From an uncultured Roseateles sp. (lineage in GTDB: Bacteria; Pseudomonadota; Gammaproteobacteria; Burkholderiales; Burkholderiaceae_C), in NCBI RefSeq assembly GCF_913777145.1, contig NZ_CAJYPS010000030.1, positions 1-47,382 on the forward strand: DNA of 47,382 nt, read 5' to 3'. This document shows positions 14,514-23,160 of this stretch, one piece after another. The position numbers were made by a program, and so were the translations under genes. The notes under the pieces are model-generated. The model made no database searches and was not told where the DNA came from. It saw nothing but the letters and a program-made list of their open reading frames with translations. Numbering within the stretch: the first letter of the stretch is position 1; each line of letters begins with the position of its first letter.

Positions 14514-16697
14514 TTACTTCACACCCATTTCCTGCAGCACCCGCGTCGCCTTGTCGACCACGCTCATCTGCCACAGCATGTAGCGCGCATCCAGCACGAT
14601 GCTGCGCACATTCTTGGGGTTGTAGTCCCAGTCGGAGATCACCGCGTCCAGCGTGCCGTCGAACAGCAGACCCACCAGCTCGGCGTTCTTGTTCAACACC
14701 GGCGAGCCGGAGTTGCCGCCGGTGGTGTCCAGCGTGGCCAGGAAGTTCACCGGCACCGAGTCCAGGCTCTTCACATAGTAGTTGCCGTACTGCTTGGCCT
14801 TGATTGCGGCCAGCTGCTCGGCAGGCGCGTTGAACTCGTCCGAACCCGGCTGACCCGGGCCCTTGGCCTTCTCGACGATGCCACGCAGCGTGGTGAACGG
14901 CGTCCAGGCCGTGCCGTCGGCACCGCCGTGGTCGCGGCCCTGCACCTTGCCGAAGCTGATGCGCAGCGTGCTGTTGGCGTCGGGATAGACCACCTCGCCG
15001 CGGCTGGCGTGGAAGTCGATCATGGCCTGCTGCGTGCCGGCATAGGCCTTCTGCAGCTTGCCGGCCAGTTCCTTGTCGCGGTCCTCACGGGCGCGGTCGT
15101 CCTCATACAGCGCGACGGCCATCTTGATGAAGGCGTCGTCGCTGGCCTTGAAGGCGGCCACGTCCTTGTCCAGCCAACCCATGCGGGTGGCGGTGTCGGC
15201 CAGCTTGCTGGCGGCGTAGACCACGTCCAGGCGGGCGCGGATGCTGGCCTCGTCCTGGCCGGCCTTCAGGCCCCAGGCGTTCAGCAGCGCGGCATTCAGC
15301 GTGCCGGCCGGCTGGGCCAGGTACTTGGCCAGGAAGTGGGCCACCAGGCGCTTGTCGGTCTGCTCGTCGTAGCGGCGGTCCAGCTGCTGCAGGCCGGCGC
15401 GCAGGCGGGCCAGGTCGCGGTCCTGGTAGCCGGACTTGCGCTCGGCATCCGGCTTGGTGCGCTCCTGGGCCAGCTGGTAGAGCTGGCGGGCCGAGCCCAG
15501 CATGGACGGGGTCGAGAAGCCCAGCAGGTACTCGGCCTTGGCAATGGCTTCGCGCTCGCCCAGCAGGCTGTCGGTGGCGGCGATGTCGGCGCCGTAGCGT
15601 TCCTTGCGTTTGGCGTCGGCATTCACCCAGGCCTTGAGCTGGTCGAAGGCCGCGGTCTTGCGTGCCAGGATGTCGCTGCCGTCGTAGCTGGCCTGTTGGC
15701 CCTGGCGGTTCTTGTAGTAGTTGTTCAGGCCCTGCATGCGCGCGGCCATCTTGATCTCGGCGTCACGGCGGCCGGCGGTCTCGGCCTTGATCAGGTCGAT
15801 GGACTCGCCCATCGCGGCGACCACGGCCTTTTGTTCCCAGCCGAAGGTGAAGTCCACCTCGCGCGGCAGGCGGTGGCGGTTGGTGCGGCCCGGGTAGCCG
15901 GTGACCATCACGAAGTCGCCGTCGTTCAGCGGGGTGGACGCGATCTTCAGGTGGTACTTGGGCTGGTAGGGCTTGTTGTCCTTGCTGTAGTCGGCCGGCT
16001 TGCCGTCCGGGCCCACATAGGCGCGGTAGAAGCTGTAGTCGCCGGTATGGCGCGGCCACATCCAGTTGTCGGTGTCGCCACCGAAGCGGCCCACCATGTC
16101 GGCCGGCGCGTGCACCAGACGCACGTCGCGGATCTCCAGCTGCTTGATCAGCTGGTACTGCAGGCCGCCGAAGAAGGGGTAGACATTGCAGCGATGGCCT
16201 TTGTCGGCCTCGCAGGCCGCGACGATGGACTTCTCGGCCGCCTCGATCGCGTCGGTGCGGGCCTTGCCGGCCAGCGCCAGGGTCTTGGCGTTCAGCACCT
16301 GGGCGGTGACGTCCTTCATGTCCACGGTCACCAGCACGCGGCTGCCCGGCGCGGCCGGCAGCTCGTCGGCCAGCGTGGCGGCGTAGAAGCCGTTCTTGAT
16401 CAGGTCACGCTCGGGCTTGGAGTTGTACTGGATACTGCCGTAGGCGCAGTGGTGGTTGGTGACCACCAGGCCTTGCGGCGACACGAAGCTGGCGGTGCAG
16501 CCACCCAGGCTGACGACCGCGCCCATGGGGAAGGTGGTCAGGTCCTGCAGCTTGTTGGGGTCGATCGCGAGGCCCGTGGCGCGCAGATCCTTGGCGATCT
16601 GCGGCAGTTGCTTGGGCATCCACATGCCTTCGTTGGCCTGGGCGACACCGGCGGCGGCCAGCGAGGCGGCCAGCAGCGTGAGAGAGATGGATTTCAT
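14514..16697 (-). CDS. S46 family serine peptidase, dipeptidyl-peptidase 7 type
   Basis: 727 residues, the usual length of DPP7/DPP11 enzymes. A signal peptide (MKSISLTLLAASLAAAGVAQA) leads into MWMPKQLPQIAKDLRATGL. The catalytic triad is visible: histidine in VTNHHCAYGS (His83), the aspartate region FGGDTDNWMWPRHTGD, and nucleophile Ser663 in TTGGNSGSPVLN. S46 enzymes release dipeptides from peptide N-termini in the periplasm. The residue 18 after the nucleophile is Gly681; in characterised members glycine there marks the DPP7 type (hydrophobic P1), whereas arginine marks the Asp/Glu-specific DPP11. The promoter-like TAGTCT (16731-16736, minus strand) precedes a leader of about 25 nt. It supports peptide scavenging. 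Confidence 0.94.
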   Translation of the reverse strand: MKSISLTLLAASLAAAGVAQANEGMWMPKQLPQIAKDLRATGLAIDPNKLQDLTTFPMGAVVSLGGCTASFVSPQGLVVTNHHCAYGSIQYNSKPERDLIKNGFYAATLADELPAAPGSRVLVTVDMKDVTAQVLNAKTLALAGKARTDAIEAAEKSIVAACEADKGHRCNVYPFFGGLQYQLIKQLEIRDVRLVHAPADMVGRFGGDTDNWMWPRHTGDYSFYRAYVGPDGKPADYSKDNKPYQPKYHLKIASTPLNDGDFVMVTGYPGRTNRHRLPREVDFTFGWEQKAVVAAMGESIDLIKAETAGRRDAEIKMAARMQGLNNYYKNRQGQQASYDGSDILARKTAAFDQLKAWVNADAKRKERYGADIAATDSLLGEREAIAKAEYLLGFSTPSMLGSARQLYQLAQERTKPDAERKSGYQDRDLARLRAGLQQLDRRYDEQTDKRLVAHFLAKYLAQPAGTLNAALLNAWGLKAGQDEASIRARLDVVYAASKLADTATRMGWLDKDVAAFKASDDAFIKMAVALYEDDRAREDRDKELAGKLQKAYAGTQQAMIDFHASRGEVVYPDANSTLRISFGKVQGRDHGGADGTAWTPFTTLRGIVEKAKGPGQPGSDEFNAPAEQLAAIKAKQYGNYYVKSLDSVPVNFLATLDTTGGNSGSPVLNKNAELVGLLFDGTLDAVISDWDYNPKNVRSIVLDARYMLWQMSVVDKATRVLQEMGVK

Positions 16698-16730
16698 GCA
16701 GTTCGACAGGGAACAAAACGCGAAGCTGCA

Positions 16731-16736
16731 AGACTA
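16731..16736 (-). promoter_or_regulatory. -10-like element of the S46 peptidase gene
   Basis: Reads TAGTCT on the minus strand, with CTGACG about 19 nt further upstream as a weak -35. It would give a leader of roughly 25 nt before the ATG. Confidence 0.35.
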
Positions 16737-16813
16737 ACCGCGGGGCGCGGCACCCCGTCAGTGTGAAAAGGCAGGGGGGATAACCCGAGGCTATGCGCCG
16801 ATGCGCGGCCGGC

Positions 16814-17200
16814 TCAATGGGCCAGGCCTATCCACTCGCCCGCGGCCTGGTAGGCTTCGAACAGCTCCAGCGCCAGCGCGGCAAGCGCGTCGTCCGCCGC
16901 CGCGCGACCCTCGGCCAGGCTCAGGAAGGCGTAGCGCCGGTCGTAGAGCATGCGCGTGGGGTTGATGGGCTGGCCGGCATGGGCCATCAGCTGCGCGAAG
17001 CGCAGCAGGTCGGCGGTGCGCACCGGCGCATGCTCCGCGCCGGCCGCCCCGGTCAGCGGCGAGCCCAGCGCACGCAGGTCGCCCAGGTGCCAGCCCGGCG
17101 CGATATGCAGGCCGCTGACCTGTCCGGCCACATGGCCGGGCTCGTCCAGCAGCAAGGGCTCGTCGGCGAGCGGCGGGATCAGGTGCAGGGGGATCAGCAT
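16814..17200 (-). CDS. Hypothetical protein
   Basis: 128 residues starting MLIPLHLIPPLADEPLLLDEPGHVAGQVSGLHI; I do not recognise the family. It has no signal peptide or clear membrane helix. The second half is an alanine/leucine-rich helical stretch (ALAALALELFEAYQAAGEWIGLAH). A longer in-frame version begins at 17257, but the added residues look like leader. It sits between the S46 peptidase and dcd, all on the minus strand, with 123 nt separating it from dcd. The frame is supported by its normal composition and the lack of any alternative gene. Confidence 0.6.
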   Translation of the reverse strand: MLIPLHLIPPLADEPLLLDEPGHVAGQVSGLHIAPGWHLGDLRALGSPLTGAAGAEHAPVRTADLLRFAQLMAHAGQPINPTRMLYDRRYAFLSLAEGRAAADDALAALALELFEAYQAAGEWIGLAH

Positions 17201-17323
17201 GGCGGGCGGCGGCACATCGGGGGATGACCGATGGTGCCGACCGCTCGGCCGCGCCAAGCCCGGATAAAGGCCGAAAAGACCGCCCTATCCAGCGTTGATG
17301 CGGCTCAAGTGCCGCCGCGGGGG

Positions 17324-17890
17324 TCAGGTCTTGGGCAGCGTGACCCCGACCTGACCCTGGTACTTGCCGCCGCGGTCGCGGTAGCTGGTCTCGCAGACCT
17401 CGTCGCTCTCGAAGAACAGCACCTGGGCGCAGCCCTCGCCCGCATAGATCTTGGCCGGCAGCGGCGTGGTGTTGGAGAACTCCAGCGTCACATAGCCCTC
17501 CCATTCGGGCTCGAAGGGCGTCACGTTGACGATGATGCCGCAGCGCGCATACGTGCTCTTGCCCAGGCAGATGGTCAGCACATTGCGCGGGATGCGAAAG
17601 TACTCGACGGTGCGCGCCAGCGCGAAGCTGTTGGGCGGGATGATGCAGACATCGCCCTGGAAGTCCACAAAGCTCTTCTCGTCGAAGTTCTTGGGGTCCA
17701 CCACGGTGCTGTGCACATTGGTGAAGATCTTGAACTCGGGCGCGCAGCGGATGTCGTAGCCATAGCTGCTGGTGCCGTAGCTGACGATCTTGCGTCCGTC
17801 GGCCTCGCGCACCTGGCCGGGCTCGTAGGGCTCGATCATGCCGTGCTGTTCGGCCATGCGCCGAATCCACTTGTCGCTCTTGATGCTCAT
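17324..17890 (-). CDS. dcd: dCTP deaminase
   Basis: 188 residues, the standard length. [24 protein letters not shown] is the conserved start, followed by [10 protein letters not shown], the [16 protein letters not shown] segment and the catalytic strand [31 protein letters not shown] with its active-site glutamate. The trimeric cytoplasmic enzyme deaminates dCTP to dUTP, feeding dTMP synthesis. No signs of the bifunctional deaminase-dUTPase form are evident. It follows rnhA by only 17 nt on the same strand, so the order yafS-rnhA-dcd is probably one transcript. Confidence 0.97.
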   Translation of the reverse strand: MSIKSDKWIRRMAEQHGMIEPYEPGQVREADGRKIVSYGTSSYGYDIRCAPEFKIFTNVHSTVVDPKNFDEKSFVDFQGDVCIIPPNSFALARTVEYFRIPRNVLTICLGKSTYARCGIIVNVTPFEPEWEGYVTLEFSNTTPLPAKIYAGEGCAQVLFFESDEVCETSYRDRGGKYQGQVGVTLPKT

Positions 17891-17907
17891 CGCAGTCCTC
17901 TAGAAAT

Positions 17908-18381
17908 TCAGCGCGGCACGCCGCGGTTGGCCAGCGCATCGGCGCGCTCGTTGCCGGGGTCGCCCGCATGGCCCTTGACCCAGCGCCACTCCACGTGATG
18001 GAGCTTCCTCAGCGCGTCCAGGCGCTGCCAGAGGTCGGCATTCTTGACTGGCTTGCCGTCGGCGGTCTTCCAACCACGCCGCTGCCAGTTCAGGATCCAC
18101 TCGGTGATGCCCTTGCGCACGTACTCGCTGTCCAGGTAGATCACCACATCGCAGCTGCGCTTCAGCGAAGCCAGCGCCTCGATGGGCGCGGTCAGCTCCA
18201 TGCGGTTGTTGGTCGTGCCGTGCTCGCCACCGAACAGCTCCTTCTCGTGGCCGCCACTGACCAGCCACGCGCCCCAGCCGCCAGGGCCGGGGTTGCCCTT
18301 GCAGGCCCCGTCGGTATAGACCGTCACCTGCGGGCGCTTGATCGCGGCCGCGGCGGCGGGTTTCGTGTTTGTTTCAGTCAT
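17908..18381 (-). CDS. rnhA: Ribonuclease HI
   Basis: 157 residues. After a 15-residue alanine-rich head it reads [24 protein letters not shown] with the first catalytic Asp. Then come [14 protein letters not shown] (Glu), [18 protein letters not shown] (Asp) and [17 protein letters not shown] with the His and final Asp. The enzyme degrades the RNA strand of RNA-DNA hybrids such as R-loops and primer remnants. The ATG overlaps the TGA of the methyltransferase gene as ATGA, indicating translational coupling. The yafS-rnhA adjacency also occurs in E. coli. Confidence 0.97.
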   Translation of the reverse strand: MTETNTKPAAAAAIKRPQVTVYTDGACKGNPGPGGWGAWLVSGGHEKELFGGEHGTTNNRMELTAPIEALASLKRSCDVVIYLDSEYVRKGITEWILNWQRRGWKTADGKPVKNADLWQRLDALRKLHHVEWRWVKGHAGDPGNERADALANRGVPR

Positions 18382-19118
18382 TTCTTGTTGTGATGGTTGA
18401 GCGCCACGGCCGGCGCCTTCTTGGCCGCCAGCCGCTTGCGCTTGGCCAGGCTGATCAGGCGCATGCCGTGCACGCGCTTGACCGCCTGGATGAAATACAC
18501 CGCGCCCAGCACCGGCCACCAGCGCGAGCCTATGGGCTCCACCCACTGCCAGCGGTTCAGCCACAGCTCGGTGCTGAGCGGCGGCCGGTAGAGGCCGAAA
18601 CGGGCCTTCTCGACGTCGAAGGACAGCAGCTTGAGCCAGTCCCGCAGCCGCCAGTAGCCCAGGAACTCGCCGCTGCGCGGCAGGTAGCAGGGCCGGCCGG
18701 GCCGCAGCCGCCCCAGCTTCTGACGCATGCCCCACAGGCTGGCCGGGTTGAGGCCGAACACGATCAGCCGGCCTTCCGGCCGCAGCACGCGTTCCACCTC
18801 GCGCAGCAGGTGGTGGGCGTCCGCCGCATGCTCCAGCACATGGGGCAGCACCACCAAGTCCAGGCTGCCCGACCCGAACGGCAGCGCGTCGGCATCGCAA
18901 TGCAGGTCCACGCCCACGACCCAGCGATGCGGCATGCGATTGGCCTGCAGTGCCTGCAGTGCGGGCAGACCCAGTTGCAGCGCGTGAAAGCCGAACAGGT
19001 CCGCCACCGCCGCGTCCGCCTGCGCCTGTTCCCAGGCCAGCAGGTATTGCCCCGGCGGGGTCTGCAGCCAGGCCGTCAGCTCCGGGGCAGTCTCTATACT
19101 CGGCGCTTTATCCGTCAT
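18378..19118 (-). CDS. YafS-like SAM-dependent methyltransferase family protein
   Basis: 246 residues. The C-terminal half of a class I methyltransferase fold is clear: [57 protein letters not shown]. The usual glycine-rich SAM-binding motif I is not recognisable. Instead the N-terminus has [15 protein letters not shown], very like the MYGFHLLKIG segment I recall from E. coli YafS, which also neighbours rnhA and gloB. Target is unknown, and the eroded motif leaves catalysis uncertain. The basic C-terminus ([16 protein letters not shown]) may contact nucleic acid or membrane. Its ATG overlaps the first possible gloB ATG on the opposite strand within a CATG. Confidence 0.85.
   Translation of the reverse strand: MTDKAPSIETAPELTAWLQTPPGQYLLAWEQAQADAAVADLFGFHALQLGLPALQALQANRMPHRWVVGVDLHCDADALPFGSGSLDLVVLPHVLEHAADAHHLLREVERVLRPEGRLIVFGLNPASLWGMRQKLGRLRPGRPCYLPRSGEFLGYWRLRDWLKLLSFDVEKARFGLYRPPLSTELWLNRWQWVEPIGSRWWPVLGAVYFIQAVKRVHGMRLISLAKRKRLAAKKAPAVALNHHNKK
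19095..19100 (+). promoter_or_regulatory. -10 element of gloB-mltD
   Basis: TATACT matches the sigma70 -10 consensus at five of six positions and lies inside the divergently transcribed yafS-like coding sequence. Transcription would begin near 19107, before both candidate gloB starts. Confidence 0.5.
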
Positions 19119-19134
19119 GGGGTTTCAAGGCAGC

Positions 19135-19983
19135 ATGAATCAGGGGCAACCCACGGTCAGCTCGCAGATCGCCACGCCACCCGGCGCACTGACGCTCACC
19201 CCGCTGCCCGCCTTCGACGACAACTATCTCTGGCTGCTGGACAACGGCCGCGATGCCCTGGTGGTCGACCCCGGCGACGCCGTGCCGGTAGCCGCCGAGC
19301 TGGACCGCCGGGGCCTGAAGCTGGTCGGCATTCTATTGACCCACCACCACGGCGATCACGTCAGCGGTGTCGAGGCGCTGCGACCGCGGCTGCGGGGTCA
19401 GGTCTACGGTCCCCGCCACGAACGCCTGCCCGAGCCGGTGCAGCGCGTCGGCGGTGGCGCCCATGTCGAGTTGCTGGGCCTGCGCTTCACGGTGCTGGAC
19501 GTGCCGGGCCACACGGCCGGCCACATCGCCTACTACGCACCTGCGGTGGCGGCGGCCGACGGCAGCGCGCCGCTGCTGTTCTGCGGCGACACGCTGTTCA
19601 GCGGCGGCTGCGGCCGGCTGTTCGAGGGCACGCCCGCACAGCTGCATGCGTCGCTGCAGGCGCTGGCCGCACTGCCCGCCGCCACGCGGGTCTGCTGCGC
19701 CCACGAATACACGCAGTCCAACCTGCGCTTCGCGCGCGAGGTGGACCCCGACAACACCGCCCTCGCCGCCTACGCCGACTGGTGCGCCACCGAGCGCGCC
19801 GCGGCGCGCCCGACGCTGCCGGCCCGGCTGGGCCGCGAGCGGCTGATCAATCCTTTCCTGCGCTGCGAGCAGCCGGCCCTGCAGATGGCCGCACTGCGCC
19901 ATGCGCCCCACCAACTTCCCGCCCAACCCGGCCCCGTGGCCGTGCTGGCGACGCTGCGGGAATGGAAGAACAGCTACCGATGA
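19135..19983 (+). CDS. gloB: Hydroxyacylglutathione hydrolase (glyoxalase II)
   Basis: 282 residues from the ATG at 19135, which has AAGG four bases before it. An ATG at 19117 would add six residues and overlap the divergent yafS-like start. The metallo-beta-lactamase fold is clear: LPAFDDNYLWLLDNG, the dinuclear metal site THHHGDH, VPGHTAGHIAYY, FCGDTLFSGGCGRLFEG and CCAHEYTQSNLRFA. The C-terminal glutathione-binding region ends NPFLRCEQPAL. It hydrolyses S-lactoylglutathione to lactate and glutathione, the second step of methylglyoxal detoxification. Its stop overlaps the mltD start as ATGA, so the two are coupled. Confidence 0.95.
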   Translation: MNQGQPTVSSQIATPPGALTLTPLPAFDDNYLWLLDNGRDALVVDPGDAVPVAAELDRRGLKLVGILLTHHHGDHVSGVEALRPRLRGQVYGPRHERLPEPVQRVGGGAHVELLGLRFTVLDVPGHTAGHIAYYAPAVAAADGSAPLLFCGDTLFSGGCGRLFEGTPAQLHASLQALAALPAATRVCCAHEYTQSNLRFAREVDPDNTALAAYADWCATERAAARPTLPARLGRERLINPFLRCEQPALQMAALRHAPHQLPAQPGPVAVLATLREWKNSYR

Positions 19984-21605
19984 GCCTGACACGACTCACC
20001 CCCCTGGCCTTGGCCCTGCTGCTGGCGGCCTGCGCCACCACCACACCGCCGACCACCCCCGTCACCGCCGCCCCACCCGGCGGGCGCGACCAGCTCCCCA
20101 CCGACCTGGCCCCGCCGGCTTCGGCGCAGACGCTGGCCGGCGCCGACAAGCCCGCTGCCGCCAACCGCAATGCCGCGGCTTCGCAGTTGCTGGAAGACAA
20201 CCTCGACCCGGACGGCAAGGTGGACCTGGACGCCCCGGACGCCAATGCCGACCTGTGGGTGCGGCTGCGCCAGGGCTTCCAGCTGCAGGACCTGGACGAC
20301 GACTGGGTGCGCAAGGCCGAGGCCTGGTACGGCGCCCGGCCCGACTACGTGGAGCGCATGACCACGCGCGGCAGCCGCTACCTCTATCACATCGTCGAAG
20401 AGGTCGAGAAGCGCAACATGCCCACCGAGCTGGCGCTGCTGCCCTTCGTGGAGAGCGCCTTCGTCACGCATGCCGTGTCCAGCACCAAGGCCACCGGCAT
20501 GTGGCAGTTCATGCCCGCGACCGGACGCGACTTCGACCTGAAGCAAAACATCTTCCGCGACGACCGCCGCGACGTGATGGCCTCCACCCGCGCCGCGCTG
20601 GACTATCTCGGCCGGCTCTACAAGATGTTCGGCGACTGGCATGTGGCGCTGGCCGCCTACAACTGGGGCCCGGGCAATGTGCAGAAGGCGATCGCGCGCA
20701 ACCAGCGCCAGGGCCTGCCCACCGACTACGCCAGCCTCAAGCTGCCCGACGAGACCCGCTACTACGTGCCCAAGCTGCAGGCGGTGAAGAACATCGTGAT
20801 GGCGCCCGAGCGCTATGCGCTGAGCCTGCCGCCGGTGGCCAACCACCCCTATTTCCTCAGCGTCAAGATCGAGCGCGACATCGACGTGGAGCTGGCCGCC
20901 CGCCTGGCCGGGCTGACGCTGGAAACCTTCCAGCAGTTCAACCCGCAGATGAACCAGCCGGTGATCCTGGCCGCCGCCACGCCGCGCGTGCTGCTGCCCT
21001 ACGACCAGGCCAGCACCTTCGCCGAAAACCTCGAGCGTCATGTGAGCCTCAACCTGGGCCCGCTGGCCAGCTGGACCGCCTGGGTCGTGCCCAAGACCAT
21101 GAGCCCCGCCGAGGCCGCCAAGCGCACCGGCATGCCCGAGGCCCAGCTGCGCGAAGTCAACAAGATCCCGCCCAAGATGCTGGTGAAGGCCGGCTCCACG
21201 CTGCTGGTGCCGCGCGACGAGAAGGTGGTGGCCGATGTGTCCGGCCACCTGGCCGACACCGCCAGCCTGGCGCTGGCGCCCGATGCGCCGCCGCTGCGCC
21301 GCGTGGCGCTGAAGGCCGGCAAGGGCGATACGCTGGCCGGCATCGCCAGCCGCTACCGCGTGAAGGCCGAGCAGGTCGCGCAGTGGAACAAGCTGACGGG
21401 CAACAGCCGCCTCAAGCCGGGCCAGGCGCTGGTGGTCTACACCGCCTACACGCCCAGCGCCGCACCGGTGCGCCAGGCGGCGGCCAAGCCGACCGCGGCC
21501 AAGGGCCGCAAGCTGGCGGCCGCCAAGCCCGCCACGGCCAAGACCAAGGTGGTCAAGGCCGGCGGCAAGGGTCGCAACAACGTGATGGCGTCCGCCGCCC
21601 CCTGA
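19980..21605 (+). CDS. mltD: Membrane-bound lytic murein transglycosylase D with LysM domains
   Basis: 541 residues. The N-terminal lipoprotein signal is LTPLALALLLAACATT, with a proline/threonine-rich linker after the lipid-bearing Cys. The SLT (goose-lysozyme-like) domain has catalytic Glu158 in LALLPFVESAF, followed by STKATGMWQFMPATGRDFDL and VALAAYNWGPGNVQKAI. A degenerate LysM-like module occupies residues ~361-412, and a clear LysM (GDTLAGIASRYRVKAEQVAQWNKL) ~449-488. The tail is rich in Ala/Lys/Pro and may lie against the wall. MltD cleaves peptidoglycan glycan strands, forming 1,6-anhydro ends. Pairing with gloB is also seen in E. coli, where the two are adjacent. Confidence 0.95.
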   Translation: MSLTRLTPLALALLLAACATTTPPTTPVTAAPPGGRDQLPTDLAPPASAQTLAGADKPAAANRNAAASQLLEDNLDPDGKVDLDAPDANADLWVRLRQGFQLQDLDDDWVRKAEAWYGARPDYVERMTTRGSRYLYHIVEEVEKRNMPTELALLPFVESAFVTHAVSSTKATGMWQFMPATGRDFDLKQNIFRDDRRDVMASTRAALDYLGRLYKMFGDWHVALAAYNWGPGNVQKAIARNQRQGLPTDYASLKLPDETRYYVPKLQAVKNIVMAPERYALSLPPVANHPYFLSVKIERDIDVELAARLAGLTLETFQQFNPQMNQPVILAAATPRVLLPYDQASTFAENLERHVSLNLGPLASWTAWVVPKTMSPAEAAKRTGMPEAQLREVNKIPPKMLVKAGSTLLVPRDEKVVADVSGHLADTASLALAPDAPPLRRVALKAGKGDTLAGIASRYRVKAEQVAQWNKLTGNSRLKPGQALVVYTAYTPSAAPVRQAAAKPTAAKGRKLAAAKPATAKTKVVKAGGKGRNNVMASAAP

Positions 21606-21615
21606 GCCGGCGGGC

Positions 21616-22008
21616 TCAGCCGACGAAGAACAGCGCCACGCAGCAGGCGAAGCCCAGCGTCCAGGCCGCCGAGCGCAACGTCGCCCGGTCGGCCAGGTAG
21701 GCCGCGACGAACACCAGGCGGCAGGCCAGGAAGCCCAGCGCCAGCAGGTCCACGGTGGCCGGGGCCGCCTGGTGCTGGCCGGCGACGAACAGGCCGGCCA
21801 GCAGCACCGGCAGCGCCTCCCAGCAATTCGCCTGGGCCGCGTTGGCGCGCGCCTGCCAGCCCTGCTGGCGGGCCAGCCACTCGCGGGGCAGATGGTTGTC
21901 GAAGCCGCCCTCGCGGCGGCGCCGGCCAAAGCCCGGCGACTTGGCCAGGCCGGCGCACAGCACCGGCATCAGACAGCTCACCAGCAGGCAGATCTGCGCA
22001 AGGCTCAT
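21616..22008 (-). CDS. MAPEG family membrane protein
   Basis: 130 residues with about four hydrophobic segments: AQICLLVSCLMPVLCAGLA, the middle ALPVLLAGLFVAG, LLALGFLACRLVFVAAYLA and WTLGFACCVALFFVG. The motif FDNHLPREWLARQQGWQARANAAQANCWEALP is characteristic of MAPEG proteins, where the Arg/Asn/Glu set binds glutathione in active members. Substrate is unknown. It ends 10 nt from the convergent mltD gene, and its ATG is 13 nt from the recR stop, so it is probably the last gene of the dnaX-ybaB-recR transcript. Confidence 0.88.
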   Translation of the reverse strand: MSLAQICLLVSCLMPVLCAGLAKSPGFGRRRREGGFDNHLPREWLARQQGWQARANAAQANCWEALPVLLAGLFVAGQHQAAPATVDLLALGFLACRLVFVAAYLADRATLRSAAWTLGFACCVALFFVG

Positions 22009-22021
22009 GGAGTCTCCAGGC

Positions 22022-22603
22022 TCATCGCCGGTCGCTGAGGGCATGGGCGATGGTGCCCAGGTCCACGTATTCGAGCTCGCTGCCCACCGGCACGCCACGC
22101 GCCAACCTCGTGGCCTTGCGGCCCTGGGCACGCAGCGCCTCGGACAGCGCGTAGGCGGTGGCCTCGCCCTCGGCGGTGAAGCTGGTGGCCAGGATCACCT
22201 CCTCCACGCCGGGCTCGGCGGCGCGCGCCAGCAGCTCGGCCGCGCCGATCTCGCGCGTACCCACGCCGTCCAGCGGGCTCAGGCGGCCCAGCAGCACGAA
22301 ATAGTAGCCGCGGTAGGAGCCGGTGCGCTCCAGCGCCGCCTGGTCGGCCGGCGTCTCGACCACGCACAGCAGGCGCGCATCGCGCTGCGGGTCTTCGCAG
22401 ACCGCGCACAGCGGCGTCTCGCTGAAGGTGTGGCAGCGCTCGCAGTGCTGCACGCCCTGCTGCGCGCCGCTCAGGGCCTCCGCCAGCCGCCCCATGCCCG
22501 CACGGTCATGCTGCAGCAGGTGGTAGGCCATGCGCTGGGCCGACTTCTGCCCCACGCCCGGCAGGCGCCGCAGCGCCTCGATGAGGGTGTCGAGCGCGTT
22601 CAT
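22022..22603 (-). CDS. recR: Recombination mediator protein RecR
   Basis: 193 residues. A helix-hairpin-helix segment [24 protein letters not shown] starts the protein, followed by the four-cysteine zinc module [16 protein letters not shown] and a Toprim domain ([29 protein letters not shown]). The C-terminal [19 protein letters not shown] is the family's conserved ending. RecR with RecO and RecF loads RecA onto SSB-coated gapped DNA. It lies downstream of ybaB in the classical dnaX-ybaB-recR order but is separated from it by 217 nt filled with hairpins. Confidence 0.97.
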   Translation of the reverse strand: MNALDTLIEALRRLPGVGQKSAQRMAYHLLQHDRAGMGRLAEALSGAQQGVQHCERCHTFSETPLCAVCEDPQRDARLLCVVETPADQAALERTGSYRGYYFVLLGRLSPLDGVGTREIGAAELLARAAEPGVEEVILATSFTAEGEATAYALSEALRAQGRKATRLARGVPVGSELEYVDLGTIAHALSDRR

Positions 22604-22663
22604 GGGCCGCCCCCCGCATCAACAGATGATCGCCGCCGCAGGCGAGATACCATCCAGCGGCAG

Positions 22664-22808
22664 CCGTGGAACTGGCTTTGCCAGGCCACGGGCTGGCCTT
22701 GCAGGCCGCGCTGGGCGTTACCGCCCAGCCCCTCGCCAGGCACAAACGCTCCACCGGAGCGTTTGTGTCCAGGCTCGACCCCCTTGAGGGGGAGGCGCGC
22801 AGCGCCTC
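22664..22808. repeat. Tandem-hairpin intergenic element (copy 2) between ybaB and recR
   Basis: Six perfect hairpins follow one another: CCGTGG/CCACGG (22664-22691) enclosing CTGGC/GCCAG; GGCCT-TGC-AGGCC (22695-22707); GCTGGGCG-TTAC-CGCCCAGC (22710-22729); a 12-bp stem CACAAACGCTCC-ACC-GGAGCGTTTGTG (22741-22767); CCCCC-TTGA-GGGGG (22779-22792); and GAGGCGC-GCA-GCGCCTC (22792-22808). No coding frame looks real here. The CCCCC-TTGA-GGGGG plus GAGGCGC part looks like a repeat common between genes of this bacterial group. Confidence 0.65.
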
Positions 22809-22820
22809 GGGGGCGGGTCA

Positions 22821-23147
22821 TCAAAACGGGAACTTCATGCCCGGCGGCAGCGGCAGGCCGGCGGTGAGCTTGCCCATCTTCTCGGCGCTGGTGGCCTCGG
22901 CGCGGCGGGCCGCGTCGTTGAACGCGGCGGCCACCAGGTCTTCCAGCATGTCCTTGTCATCGGCCAGCAGGCTGGGGTCGATGGTGACGCGGCGGACCTC
23001 GTTCTTGCAGGTCATCACCACCTTCACAAGGCCAGCGCCGCTCTGACCCTCGACCTCCACATTGGCCAGTTCGTCCTGGGCCTTCTTCAGGTTGTCCTGC
23101 ATCGCCTGGGCCTGCTTCATCAGGCCGGCGAGTTGTCCCTTCATCAT
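22821..23147 (-). CDS. YbaB/EbfC family nucleoid-associated protein
   Basis: 108 residues, full length for the family. [61 protein letters not shown] contains the long N-terminal helix and the conserved GAGLVKV strand. A C-terminal helix follows ([39 protein letters not shown]), including the typical glycine/proline tail. The dimer binds DNA with pincer-like arms and condenses the nucleoid. It starts 13 nt after the dnaX stop, as in most bacteria, so the two are co-transcribed. Confidence 0.96.
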   Translation of the reverse strand: MMKGQLAGLMKQAQAMQDNLKKAQDELANVEVEGQSGAGLVKVVMTCKNEVRRVTIDPSLLADDKDMLEDLVAAAFNDAARRAEATSAEKMGKLTAGLPLPPGMKFPF

Positions 23148-23160
23148 GGTCGTGTCCTTT

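Noticed and set aside
14928..16766. A 612-codon plus-strand frame antisense to the S46 peptidase
   Set aside because: The composition is repetitive Val/Gly/Leu/His typical of antisense frames in GC-rich genes; the minus strand encodes a complete, motif-bearing enzyme.
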